A DNA stretch of 33,124 bases. Origin: CAYLRY01 sp964386535. Lineage in GTDB: Bacteria; Chloroflexota; Dehalococcoidia; Dehalococcoidales; UBA3254. Shown piece after piece: positions 6,051 through 14,252 of this stretch. Below the pieces are notes generated by a model. It worked only from the letters and a program-made list of their open reading frames with translations, was not told the origin of the DNA and made no database searches. Location of the stretch: NCBI GenBank assembly GCA_964386535.1, contig CAYLRY010000034.1, forward strand, positions 1 to 33,124, given 5' to 3'. A program made the position numbers and the translations under genes. Within the stretch, counting starts at the first letter, position 1; every line of letters starts with the position of its first letter.

Positions 6051-8312
6051 ATGGATCAAAATAACACCAACATATTGCTGACTGAGGAGCGTTTCCGGCT
6101 GCTGGCTGAAAATGCCGGGTTCCTGTTCTATCGCTTCCGCCTTTTTCCAACAATAGGATTTGAATACGTTAGTCCATCCTCAACAGCCATCACCGGGTAC
6201 ACTCCGGAAGAATACTTAGCTGATCCTGAAATAATAAAAAAAATGACCTATCCCGGCGACCGCAGTCTCTGGCCGGATCTTGGAGAAAATCCCGCTCAAT
6301 TAGCTAAACAGCACATGCTCCGCTGGATTCGTAAAGACGGCTGCGTAATCTGGATAGAACACACAAACATCAGTATACAAGACAATAACAGCCGCATTAT
6401 TGCCGTCGAGGGCATAGTGCGTGATATTACTGAATCCAAGAAGATTGAAGAGGAACTGGAAGCTAGCCGGCGGCTTCAAGAAAGACTCTTAAACAATCCA
6501 TTAACCCCAATTATGATAATAAATACTGATACTTCCATCAGATATGCCAATCCGGCTTTCGAAAAATTGACCGGCTTTTTTTTACATGAACTGGTTGGAC
6601 AAAAACCACCTTACCCTTATTGGCCGCATGGGATGATTGAACGGTACCTGGAGGTGTTTCAAGAAGCTTTACAACGCCATTTTAATCGCAAAACTGAAAA
6701 GCTTTTCCAGGCTAAAAATGGGAATTATCTCTGGGTTGAAACCCTCGGAGTCTCCATCACAGACATTCAGGGCAACATTGATGGTTATCAGATCACGTGG
6801 ATTGATGTAACTGAGAGAAAATTGTATGAAGCTGATCTGATAGAAAGCGAGGCTTTTAATTCGATTCTTTTGGATAATACGCCTCACCCTATAGTAGTTA
6901 CTGACCGGGATTCTTCCGTCATTTTCGTAAATCAGGCATTGGAAAACCTGACCGGATATATCAGTAAAGAGATCATAGGCCGGAAAGCACCCTATCCCTG
7001 GTGGCCGCCGGACAATACTGAAAGCTATTCACGAAAGATGTCTGGAAGCATTTTGGACGTCAGGAACGAAAAGGAATGCTGTTTTTGTAAAAAAAACGGA
7101 GATGAATTCTGGGTGGAAATGACCATTAATCCTGTTATGGATCAGGGAAAAGCCCGCTTCTACATCAGTAACTGGGTGGATATAAGCGAACGAAAACGTT
7201 CTGAAAGAGCCCTTCAGGATTCAGAAAAAAAATACCGGAACCTGGTGGATAACGTAAAACTGGGCATTTTCCGCAGCACTCCTGGAGCCAAAGGCCGTTT
7301 TTTGGATATAAATCATGGAATGGAAAAAATAACTGGATATTCCAGGGAAGAATTGTTAGACATGGACGTGTGCAATCTCTATGCCAATCCACAGGAAAGA
7401 GTAGAAGTTTCCCTGAAAACTTTATCTTGCAGAAACAGTTACTCCCGTGAATTGAATTACAGGAAAAAGAACGGAGACCTGATCACTGTTTCAGGTACTT
7501 TTTTCCCTGTTAAAAACAATAAGGGCGAAATAACTTATTTCGATGGGATTCTGGAAGATGTCACTGAAAGAAGACTGATAGAAATTAAGGCGCTTGAAAA
7601 TGAAACTTTCAAACAATTGGATATGGCTAAAAATGAATTGCTGGCCAATGTATCTCACGAATTGAGAACCCCTCTGGCCTCCATTAAAGGTTTTATAGAA
7701 ACTTTGATTGAGCCGGATGTAAAATGGAGCAGAAAAAAACAACTGGAATTTTTAAATGAAGCCAACCGCCAGGCTGATCACCTGATGCTTATAATCAGGG
7801 ACCTGCTGGATATGTCCAGGATTGAGGCGGGCAAACTATCTTTAAACCGGCGGAATTGCCGGTTTGAAGACATCCTTGAATTATCTCAGCCCAGAATGAA
7901 TATTTTGACAGCCTATCATAACTTAAGATTAATCATTGACCCCGGATTACCTTCTCTGTGTCTGGATCCTGACCGCATAGCCCAGGTAATCACCAACCTG
8001 GTAGAAAATGCGGCCAAATTCTCACCTGATGGTACTGAAATTACTCTGGAAGCCAAAGCCGACGGTAACAATTTGATAGTCAGTATTCGTGACCAGGGTA
8101 AAGGTATGACCCCGGAGATCAAAAAAAAATTATTCAACCGGTTTTTTCAAGCACAAAGAGTGGTTGAGGGAAAAACCAGGGGAACCGGACTGGGACTGGC
8201 AATCTGCAAAGGCATCATTACTGCCCATGAAGGCCGCATCTGGGTTCAAAGCCAGGCCGGCCAGGGTTCTACCTTCAGTTTCAGTATTCCCCTCCGAAAA
8301 CCTGCAAAATAA
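6051..8312 (+). CDS. Soluble histidine kinase with four PAS domains
   Basis: A 753-aa sensor kinase without membrane segments, so it senses a cytoplasmic signal. Four PAS domains lie at about 12-128, 141-255, 266-382 and 390-507, each ending in the usual DITE/DVTE/DISE motif with helical linkers. PAS2 and PAS3 share TGF/TGY followed by a PYPYWP/PYPWWP motif (residues 187-192 and 314-319), suggesting an internal duplication. The HisKA domain carries phospho-acceptor H536 in NVSHELRTPLASIKGF. The HATPase domain (about 640-748) has the N box NLVENAAKF and the glycine boxes RDQGKGM and GTGLGLAI. No haem- or flavin-binding signature was identified, so the ligand is unknown. It follows its regulator by 9 nt and is convergent, 14 nt away, with the third regulator. 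Confidence 0.94.
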   Translation: MDQNNTNILLTEERFRLLAENAGFLFYRFRLFPTIGFEYVSPSSTAITGYTPEEYLADPEIIKKMTYPGDRSLWPDLGENPAQLAKQHMLRWIRKDGCVIWIEHTNISIQDNNSRIIAVEGIVRDITESKKIEEELEASRRLQERLLNNPLTPIMIINTDTSIRYANPAFEKLTGFFLHELVGQKPPYPYWPHGMIERYLEVFQEALQRHFNRKTEKLFQAKNGNYLWVETLGVSITDIQGNIDGYQITWIDVTERKLYEADLIESEAFNSILLDNTPHPIVVTDRDSSVIFVNQALENLTGYISKEIIGRKAPYPWWPPDNTESYSRKMSGSILDVRNEKECCFCKKNGDEFWVEMTINPVMDQGKARFYISNWVDISERKRSERALQDSEKKYRNLVDNVKLGIFRSTPGAKGRFLDINHGMEKITGYSREELLDMDVCNLYANPQERVEVSLKTLSCRNSYSRELNYRKKNGDLITVSGTFFPVKNNKGEITYFDGILEDVTERRLIEIKALENETFKQLDMAKNELLANVSHELRTPLASIKGFIETLIEPDVKWSRKKQLEFLNEANRQADHLMLIIRDLLDMSRIEAGKLSLNRRNCRFEDILELSQPRMNILTAYHNLRLIIDPGLPSLCLDPDRIAQVITNLVENAAKFSPDGTEITLEAKADGNNLIVSIRDQGKGMTPEIKKKLFNRFFQAQRVVEGKTRGTGLGLAICKGIITAHEGRIWVQSQAGQGSTFSFSIPLRKPAK

Positions 8313-8326
8313 GACTTTCACACCTG

Positions 8327-9028
8327 TCACTCAGGTTTATTTTTCAACATTGAATAGCCAATGCCGATCCGGTTTTCAAAATATTGAGACTTTTTCCCAT
8401 TGTCATTCAACTTTTTTCTGATACGGGCAATACTTACCTGGAGTAGATGATTGTCTCCTGCGTATTCCTCTCCCCAAACCTTGGTTAAGATCTGGTCATA
8501 TGTCAGCATTCGTCCTGCGTTGACCGCCAGATAGGATATTATCTTAAATTCGGTAGCAGTTAAACTGATATCTTTTTCATTCAGCGAAACACGGTTTTGA
8601 TTAAGGTCTATTATCAGATCACCAATTTGATACCGGAAAACTGTAGATTTTTCACTTCCATCCCCAACCCGGCGTAATACCGCTTTAATGCGGGATAAGA
8701 GTTCTCTTAATGAGAATGGTTTGGTCAAATAGTCATCTGCACCACAATCCAGGCATTTTACCTTATCCATTTCACCTGCCCGAGCGCTCAACATGATAAT
8801 GGGAATTTTTGACCATTCACGCACACGGCGGCATACTTCCAGTCCGTCAATTTTGGGCATCATTATGTCAAGCAATACCAGGTCAGGCATCTCGGTTTCT
8901 ATTACCCGCAGACCGTCTTCTCCATCTAACGCTAGAAAAACTTCATAACCTCTGGCAGTCAGGTTGGCACGGATAAATTTCCTGATAGCAGGATCATCAT
9001 CTACAATAAGAATTCGTGGGGTCTTCAT
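8327..9028 (-). CDS. OmpR/PhoB-family response regulator (copy 3)
   Basis: A 233-aa regulator that closely matches the one at 4281-4988. Both start MK.(P/S)RIL(V/I)VDDDP.IRKF and share the REWSKIPIIMLSA segment and CLDCGADDYLTKPFSLREL. The receiver domain has D54 as phospho-acceptor in LVLLDIMMPKIDG. The winged-helix domain (about 130-230) ends in NRIGIGYSML, diverging from the RTRPG(I/L)GY of the other two, so its DNA site or wing contact may differ. GGGGAG precedes the ATG. It is transcribed toward the PAS kinase with only 14 nt between the stops. Copies 1 and 3 probably arose by local duplication. Confidence 0.92.
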   Translation of the reverse strand: MKTPRILIVDDDPAIRKFIRANLTARGYEVFLALDGEDGLRVIETEMPDLVLLDIMMPKIDGLEVCRRVREWSKIPIIMLSARAGEMDKVKCLDCGADDYLTKPFSLRELLSRIKAVLRRVGDGSEKSTVFRYQIGDLIIDLNQNRVSLNEKDISLTATEFKIISYLAVNAGRMLTYDQILTKVWGEEYAGDNHLLQVSIARIRKKLNDNGKKSQYFENRIGIGYSMLKNKPE

Positions 9029-9251
9029 CTCATTGTACTCCCCGCGGGAAGTAAAAATCTCTATTCCCGGCTTCTCGGATATTAAACAGGTAAGGCGGCT
9101 AACCAGTATCCGGCCTATTTGAAAATTTTATTTTTCCAGGTATTTATCTTTTCTGGCTGATTTCGAGTATAGTAATTCCTGCTTCGCTTGTCAATGGACA
9201 GAATTAATTGGGCTTTAATAGTGGAATTTCATACCAGAAGCTTTATCTGTT

Positions 9252-9268
9252 ACACTGGTTAATAGTGT
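9252..9268. promoter_or_regulatory. Inverted repeat upstream of the adenine-deaminase-like gene
   Basis: ACACT (9252-9256), 7 nt, AGTGT (9264-9268): a perfect 5-bp dyad that ends 7 nt before the ribosome binding site. It could be an operator, but the arms are short. The rest of 9029-9288 is AT-rich and holds no gene; no confident promoter was found. Confidence 0.3.
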
Positions 9269-9288
9269 CAGATTAAAGGAGCTTGCTT

Positions 9289-11070
9289 GTGTCCAATATC
9301 AATCATACTTCAGCTTTTTCATCATATGAATTGACCAGGGTAGCTCTGGGTGAAATCCCCGCAGATTTTGCTATTGTGAATGGCAAACTGGTTAATGTCT
9401 ATACTGCTGAGATAATAGAAGATGCTACCGTCCTGATTAAAGGGGATAAAATAGCTTATGCCGGTAAGTATCCAGCCAAAGGTATCGGACCACAAACCGG
9501 CATCATTGATGCTGGCGGGAAAACCCTCATTCCCGGTCTAATTGACGGTCATAGTCACGTTGACTATCTCTATTCCATCTATGAGTTGGTAAAATTTGCC
9601 TTGAAAACAGGAACCACCACCATTATCTCCGAGGTCGCACAACTAAGTTCAGGCCTGGGCTACCGTGGTATCAAAGAATTTCTAAAATCCACTCGACACC
9701 AGCCTATGAAATTCTGGATTACTATTCCGCCCATGGGTTCTATCAGCCCAATCTACAGAAACCATCTGCCTGCATTGAATAAGATTAAACGCTGGTTGCA
9801 AAGAAAAGAAGTTGTAGGACTGGGGGAAGTCTACTGGGGTCCAGTAATCTCAGGTGACCCTTCTGGATTAAGTTTCATGGCGGTTACCCGGGCTGCTGGG
9901 AAAAAAATTGAAGGGCACTCCGCTGGCGCCAGTGGTAACAAATTGCAGGCTTACGCCGCCCTGGGCATTACCTCTGATCATGAGCCGATCTCAGGTGATG
10001 AAGCGCTGGAAAGACTGCGGTTGGGTATGACGGTCATGATTCGCGAGGGGGAAGTCCGCAGTGACCTGGAAGCCGTGAGCAGTATAAAGGATCGTAAAAT
10101 AGACTTCCGCCGGCTTTCTCTGTCTACTGACGGGATCGGTCCCTGTGAGTTGATTAATAGGGGTTTTATGGACTATCTGGTACAGAAAGCTATCCGGTTG
10201 GGTATTTCTCCAGTCCAGGCCATTCAAATGGCTACCCTGAATGTGGCAGAACATTTTAATTTAGATGACTGCATCGGAGGTATTGCACCGGGTAGATTCG
10301 CGGATATCGTCATTATCCCTGATCCTGAAAATATTAAGCCAGAAATGGTTATCAGTAACGGGCAGATTGTGGCACAAAACGGTTCTCTAACTGTCCAACC
10401 ACGCCGCCACCAATACCCAAGTTATACCTGGAACAGCCTTCATCTTGACCGTGAGATTAAACCGGAAGATTTCGATATTCCTGCCGGCACTGCCCAAACA
10501 ATGGTTAAAGTGAGGGTAATAGACCAAGTGACCCATTTGCTGACACGCGAAGCTATTTTAGAAATACCTGTTAAGAATGGTCTGCTGCAGATGCCGGCCA
10601 GTAGGGATATTATCAAAGTGTCCGCCATTGAACGCCTTTATCCCCCTAACCGGATTTTCACTGGACTCATACGTGGGTTGGGACTTATGCGAGGGGCCAT
10701 CGCAACCAGCACTACCTGGGATTCATCAGACATAGTGGTGGTGGGCGCCAGTGAGTCAGATATGGCGCTGGCAGTAAACCGCCTTAAAGAGATTAACGGT
10801 GGTGTGACTGTCTGTCTCAATAACACTGTTATAGACGAGTTAGCCTTTCCTATTGGAGGGATACTTTCACTGGCCCCCATGGAGATCCTGGCTGAAAAAC
10901 TGGATCGTATTCAAAAAAAGAGTCTGGATCTGGGGTGTACCTCGCCGGATATCCGGACTACCATCTCAATTTTAACCACCGGGGCGATACCATATTTACG
11001 GATTTGCGAGTCAGGCCTTTTTAACTTAAGGATTAATAGCCCGGTCGGTTTACTGGTGAATGAAGAGTGA
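9289..11070 (+). CDS. Adenine deaminase-like amidohydrolase (divergent)
   Basis: A 593-aa metal-dependent amidohydrolase with the two-domain layout of adenine deaminase. GTG 9289 is chosen because AAGGAG (9276-9281) is 7 nt away; a TTG at 9283 would be too close. The catalytic half shows H88-x-H90 (LIDGHSHVD), H210 (EGHSAG), H231 (SDHE) and D281 (STDG). The C-terminal half (about 420-590) matches the adenine deaminase C-terminal domain, with GLIRGLGLMRGAIATS and DMALAVNRL. It departs from classical AdeC: HVHIESS is HSHVDYL, the SDD motif is TDG, and HDSHN is WDSSD. The substrate may therefore not be adenine; adenine or a related aminopurine remains the first guess. Its stop overlaps the start of the radical SAM gene, so the two are translationally coupled. 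Confidence 0.75.
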   Translation: MSNINHTSAFSSYELTRVALGEIPADFAIVNGKLVNVYTAEIIEDATVLIKGDKIAYAGKYPAKGIGPQTGIIDAGGKTLIPGLIDGHSHVDYLYSIYELVKFALKTGTTTIISEVAQLSSGLGYRGIKEFLKSTRHQPMKFWITIPPMGSISPIYRNHLPALNKIKRWLQRKEVVGLGEVYWGPVISGDPSGLSFMAVTRAAGKKIEGHSAGASGNKLQAYAALGITSDHEPISGDEALERLRLGMTVMIREGEVRSDLEAVSSIKDRKIDFRRLSLSTDGIGPCELINRGFMDYLVQKAIRLGISPVQAIQMATLNVAEHFNLDDCIGGIAPGRFADIVIIPDPENIKPEMVISNGQIVAQNGSLTVQPRRHQYPSYTWNSLHLDREIKPEDFDIPAGTAQTMVKVRVIDQVTHLLTREAILEIPVKNGLLQMPASRDIIKVSAIERLYPPNRIFTGLIRGLGLMRGAIATSTTWDSSDIVVVGASESDMALAVNRLKEINGGVTVCLNNTVIDELAFPIGGILSLAPMEILAEKLDRIQKKSLDLGCTSPDIRTTISILTTGAIPYLRICESGLFNLRINSPVGLLVNEE

Positions 11071-12683
11071 ATCCAACCAGACATTCAATAACTTGGGAAG
11101 AAATTCAGAAGGCCAGACAGCGTCTGAACCAGGAGACCGGGACTGTTGTGAAAGACTGGGGAGGCAAATTGCCTTTTGCGTTTGTTTACCCCAATTCTTA
11201 TTACATCGGCATGTCTAATCTGGGGTTGCAGGCTATTTACGGATTTCTTAACAGCCTGGATGACTCTGTCTGCGAAAGGGTCTTCTGGGATAGTGAGAAT
11301 GATACCAGAAATTTACTCCCGGTTTCAATAGAATCACAGCGTCCATTGAATGACTTTGCAGTCCTGGCCTTTTCTCTGAATTATGAACTTGACTATTTCA
11401 ATATCGCTAAAATCTTGAAGACCAGCGGCATACCAGTATATTCTTCAGAGAGAGATGCCTCCCAACCCTTAGTTATCGCCGGTGGGCCTTGTATTACGGC
11501 CAATCCTATGCCTGTAGCCCCTTTTTTTGATGCAATGTGTATTGGTGAAGCAGAGGCTTTACTACCTTCCATGCTGCCTATCCTGGCATCCGGTATCTCC
11601 GGCAGCCGAGACGATCTGCTTAAAGCTCTGGCAGGGGTACCTGGCATCCTGGTACCGCGTTTTAATTCTGATAAGCAGATCTCCCGTCAATGGTTGAGTG
11701 ATCTTGACTTCTTTCCGGTACATTCAATAGTGCTAACACCCAATACTGAATTGCACGATCTTTATTTGATTGAAATTGAAAGGGGATGCGCTCACTCCTG
11801 CCGTTTTTGCCTGGTCGGTTCTGCCTTCAGACCGGCACGTTTCCGGTCTCTGGACCACTTGGTAAAACAGGCGGAGGCAGGTCTGCTCTTCCGGAAACGC
11901 CTGGGGCTGGTCGGACCGGCAGTCACGGATCATCCACAAATAGAACAGTTATTCTCAAGTCTGATCAAAATGGAAGCACAATTTTCCGTCAGCTCTTTAA
12001 GAATAACCTCATTAACATCTAGATTGCTAGAGTTGCTGGTCAGAGGGGGGTTACGCAGTATTGCCCTGGCCCCTGAAGCAGGAACAGAAACTCTGAGGAG
12101 AGTGATTAAAAAAGGAATTCAGGAAGAAGACGTCCTGGAGGCGGTTACTCTCGCCGCTCAGAAAGGTATTCAGCAAATTAAGCTTTATTTTATGATCGGT
12201 CTTCCGCTTGAATCGGATGAAGACGTACTTTCAATAGCAAGTTTAACTCTGGCAGCTAAAAACATCCTGGACAAAAAACGCTGTAAAACGCGCCTGACCA
12301 TCAATATCTCACCTTTCGTACCGAAAGCCGGCACCCCTTTCCAGTGGCTACCGATGGCCTCCCTGGAAGTACTGCAGCGCAGGATTGGTATTTTAAAAAA
12401 CAGGTTAATGCACAAAGGCATTCAGATCAAAAATGAAAGCCCCCAGTGGAGCCAGGTCCAGACCGTTTTATCGCGGGGAGATTCTAATCTGGCTGCTGTA
12501 TTGGCCAGGATAGGAAAGAATTCTCTTCCGGAATGGCGTCAGGCCATGCAAATTCATGGTCTGGACATTGACTGGTATGCCCATCAAAAATGGCCCAAAG
12601 ACCAGCAGTTGCCCTGGGATGTTATTGACTCCGGTGTGAAACCGGAAGTGCTGCAAAGTGAGTTGAACAAGGCCCTGGCCTGA
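11067..12683 (+). CDS. Radical SAM protein with a B12-binding-like N-terminal domain
   Basis: A 538-aa iron-sulfur radical SAM enzyme. The [4Fe-4S] cysteines are C241, C245 and C248 (ERGCAHSCRFC). An N-terminal Rossmann-like part (about 30-200) resembles cobalamin-binding domains but lacks DxHxxG, so base-off B12 binding is doubtful. The radical SAM barrel runs to about residue 470, with EAGTETLRRVIKKGI and IGLPLESDED. It resembles the radical SAM family that is often fused to, or found beside, a DUF2344 protein, but no DUF2344 domain is present here. GTG 11067 overlaps the preceding TGA (GTGA). This coupling suggests a shared pathway with the amidohydrolase, possibly purine or tRNA-base related; that is inference only. 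Confidence 0.85.
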   Translation: MNPTRHSITWEEIQKARQRLNQETGTVVKDWGGKLPFAFVYPNSYYIGMSNLGLQAIYGFLNSLDDSVCERVFWDSENDTRNLLPVSIESQRPLNDFAVLAFSLNYELDYFNIAKILKTSGIPVYSSERDASQPLVIAGGPCITANPMPVAPFFDAMCIGEAEALLPSMLPILASGISGSRDDLLKALAGVPGILVPRFNSDKQISRQWLSDLDFFPVHSIVLTPNTELHDLYLIEIERGCAHSCRFCLVGSAFRPARFRSLDHLVKQAEAGLLFRKRLGLVGPAVTDHPQIEQLFSSLIKMEAQFSVSSLRITSLTSRLLELLVRGGLRSIALAPEAGTETLRRVIKKGIQEEDVLEAVTLAAQKGIQQIKLYFMIGLPLESDEDVLSIASLTLAAKNILDKKRCKTRLTINISPFVPKAGTPFQWLPMASLEVLQRRIGILKNRLMHKGIQIKNESPQWSQVQTVLSRGDSNLAAVLARIGKNSLPEWRQAMQIHGLDIDWYAHQKWPKDQQLPWDVIDSGVKPEVLQSELNKALA

Positions 12684-12685
12684 TC

Positions 12686-12715
12686 CCATGAAGGATTTCA
12701 TGGTTGTTTATTTTC
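12686..12715. terminator. Hairpin terminator between convergent genes
   Basis: CCATGAA (12686-12692) pairs with TTCATGG (12697-12703) around a GGAT loop, followed by TTGTTTATTTT on the plus strand. It lies directly after the radical SAM stop and overlaps the stop of the convergent HAD gene. Confidence 0.5.
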
Positions 12716-13465
12716 GTCCGGTATTATATAACTTAATAACTCCGGAACGCTGCGTATTATACAGTCCGGCTTTATGGTGGAGTCCAGCGGCAATCCCCTG
12801 CCCCTCCAATCAACCCACACACTGTGGATGCCTGTATTCCTGGCGCCGCCGACGTCCCTCTGTAAATCATCTCCTACCATCCAGGCTTCCGGAGCGTTTA
12901 CCTGTAACCTTTCCAGAGCGGTTCTAAAAACCCTTTCATCCGGTTTCCCAGCGCCAAATTCTCCCTCTATTAAAATATAGTTGAAGTAAGGAGACAGGCT
13001 AAAACGTTCAATCTTCCGGCGCTGCATTTCCGTACTACCGTTGGTCACCAAAGCCAGTCGCCTACCTGATTGCTTGAGATACATTAAAGTATCCAGAGCT
13101 CCCGGTACCAGTGTAATGGCCTTTTCTTTCTCAAATGAATAAGTATCCGCCAGTTCGTCTGCCAGTTTATCCAGGTTTAATCCCCGGCTGGCTAACGCCT
13201 GCCTTACCACTCTACGCCTGGCTTGATATAGATCAAGACGGCCTTTCCGGTGCTGCTCCGGATCTGCCCAATATTGATTACTGGTGTTCCGGATAATTTC
13301 ATACAGTTCTTCCTCATTGATATTATTTATTAGGGGAGCATATTTCCGGCAGGCCTTTTTCCAGGATTGCTCTGTAAGCGCGTCATCTATTATAAGCGTA
13401 TCATCCAGATCTAATAAAACTGCTTTGGGATTAATGCCTGTATTTTTCTCACACTTTATAACCAT
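12698..13465 (-). CDS. HAD-superfamily hydrolase
   Basis: A haloacid-dehalogenase-fold phosphatase of about 255 aa. Motif I is LLDLDDTLI near the N terminus, motif II is LVTNGS, motif III is the lysine of GAGKPDERVF, and motif IV is MVGDDLQRDVGGA. The helical cap between motifs I and II and the overall length fit the subfamily I pyrimidine-nucleotidase/phosphoglycolate-phosphatase type (YjjG-like). The substrate cannot be read from sequence. Three in-frame starts lie together (GTG 13471, ATG 13468, ATG 13465); the last is best spaced from an upstream AGGG. Its upstream region is shared with the divergent flavin-reductase-like gene. Confidence 0.85.
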   Translation of the reverse strand: MVIKCEKNTGINPKAVLLDLDDTLIIDDALTEQSWKKACRKYAPLINNINEEELYEIIRNTSNQYWADPEQHRKGRLDLYQARRRVVRQALASRGLNLDKLADELADTYSFEKEKAITLVPGALDTLMYLKQSGRRLALVTNGSTEMQRRKIERFSLSPYFNYILIEGEFGAGKPDERVFRTALERLQVNAPEAWMVGDDLQRDVGGARNTGIHSVWVDWRGRGLPLDSTIKPDCIIRSVPELLSYIIPDENKQP

Positions 13466-13490
13466 CATCACCCTGCGTTAGATTATTCAA

Positions 13491-13523
13491 TTGGATAGCT
13501 GCGTCTTTCTACTATAATAGTAG
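13491..13523 (+). promoter_or_regulatory. Promoter with palindromic operator before the flavin-reductase-like gene
   Basis: TTGGAT (13491-13496), a 16-bp spacer and TATAAT (13513-13518) form a good sigma-70 promoter reading into the gene at 13624. The -10 lies inside a perfect 15-bp palindrome, CTACTATAATAGTAG (13509-13523), a likely repressor site. The expected leader is about 100 nt. Confidence 0.55.
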
Positions 13524-13623
13524 CTTCAAATAAGATAAAACGCCAGTTCGAGTATGTGTTATTTACCGGATCCTCTATAAAATAGTAGACTAAGAATAAA
13601 GGATTTTTTAAGGAGCAGGATTT

Positions 13624-14202
13624 ATGGCTAAAGTAGTCATGGAAGCAGGAAAGGGGCCTCTACCGATATTAACAGCCTGTCCTACGGTAATTGTTGGAGC
13701 CGTAACTGACGGACGTCCGGACTTCGCCACAGTAGCCTGGACCGGTGTAGCTTGCAGCAGTCCGCCGCATGTTTCCATTGCTCTACAGCATCACCGTTAT
13801 TCACTGAAGGGAATCCGGCAGAATATGGTTTTCTCTGTAAATATACCTTCCGAAGATCTTATCAGGGAAACCGATTACTGCGGGTTGGTAACAGGAGCCG
13901 AAACAGATAAAGCTAAACACTGTCGTTTCAGCGTATTTTTCGGTAAAACTGAAAAAGCCCCCTTTATTGAGCAATGTCCACTCAATCATGCCTGTGAAGT
14001 AGCGCAAATTTTAAATTTAGGTAGTCATGAACTTATCATAGGTAAAATCACGGAAACCCATATTTCCGAAGAATATCTGACAAACGGGCGGCCGGATGCT
14101 GTAAAAATCAAGCCTGTGATGTTTGCAGGAATGGGTTATTTTTCTTTGGGAAAATTTTTGGGACAGGCTTTCAACATAGGTAAGGAGATCCAGTCAGGCT
14201 AA
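13624..14202 (+). CDS. Flavin reductase-like FMN-binding protein
   Basis: A 192-aa protein of the flavin reductase-like split-barrel family. It has the typical N-terminal ACPTVIVGAVTDGRPDFATVA segment, then PHVSIALQHHRYSLKGI and FSVNIPS, and a C-terminal KPVMFAGMGYFSLG segment. Such proteins bind FMN and reduce it or pass electrons from NAD(P)H; stand-alone members often have unknown partners. AAGGAG at 13609-13614 supports ATG 13624. It has its own promoter and lies 50 nt before the Nudix gene, so co-transcription with the downstream genes is possible. Several cysteines (C19, C44, C88, C114, C122) are present, without a cluster motif. Confidence 0.85.
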   Translation: MAKVVMEAGKGPLPILTACPTVIVGAVTDGRPDFATVAWTGVACSSPPHVSIALQHHRYSLKGIRQNMVFSVNIPSEDLIRETDYCGLVTGAETDKAKHCRFSVFFGKTEKAPFIEQCPLNHACEVAQILNLGSHELIIGKITETHISEEYLTNGRPDAVKIKPVMFAGMGYFSLGKFLGQAFNIGKEIQSG

Positions 14203-14252
14203 TATTCATGGGTATTAAAATAATTATTTAATAATTAAGGAATTTATTTAAC

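Noticed and set aside
4281..9028. Two-component cluster beside a reductive dehalogenase operon, as is common in Dehalococcoides
   Set aside because: No twin-arginine, iron-sulfur dehalogenase gene or membrane anchor is present anywhere in the window.
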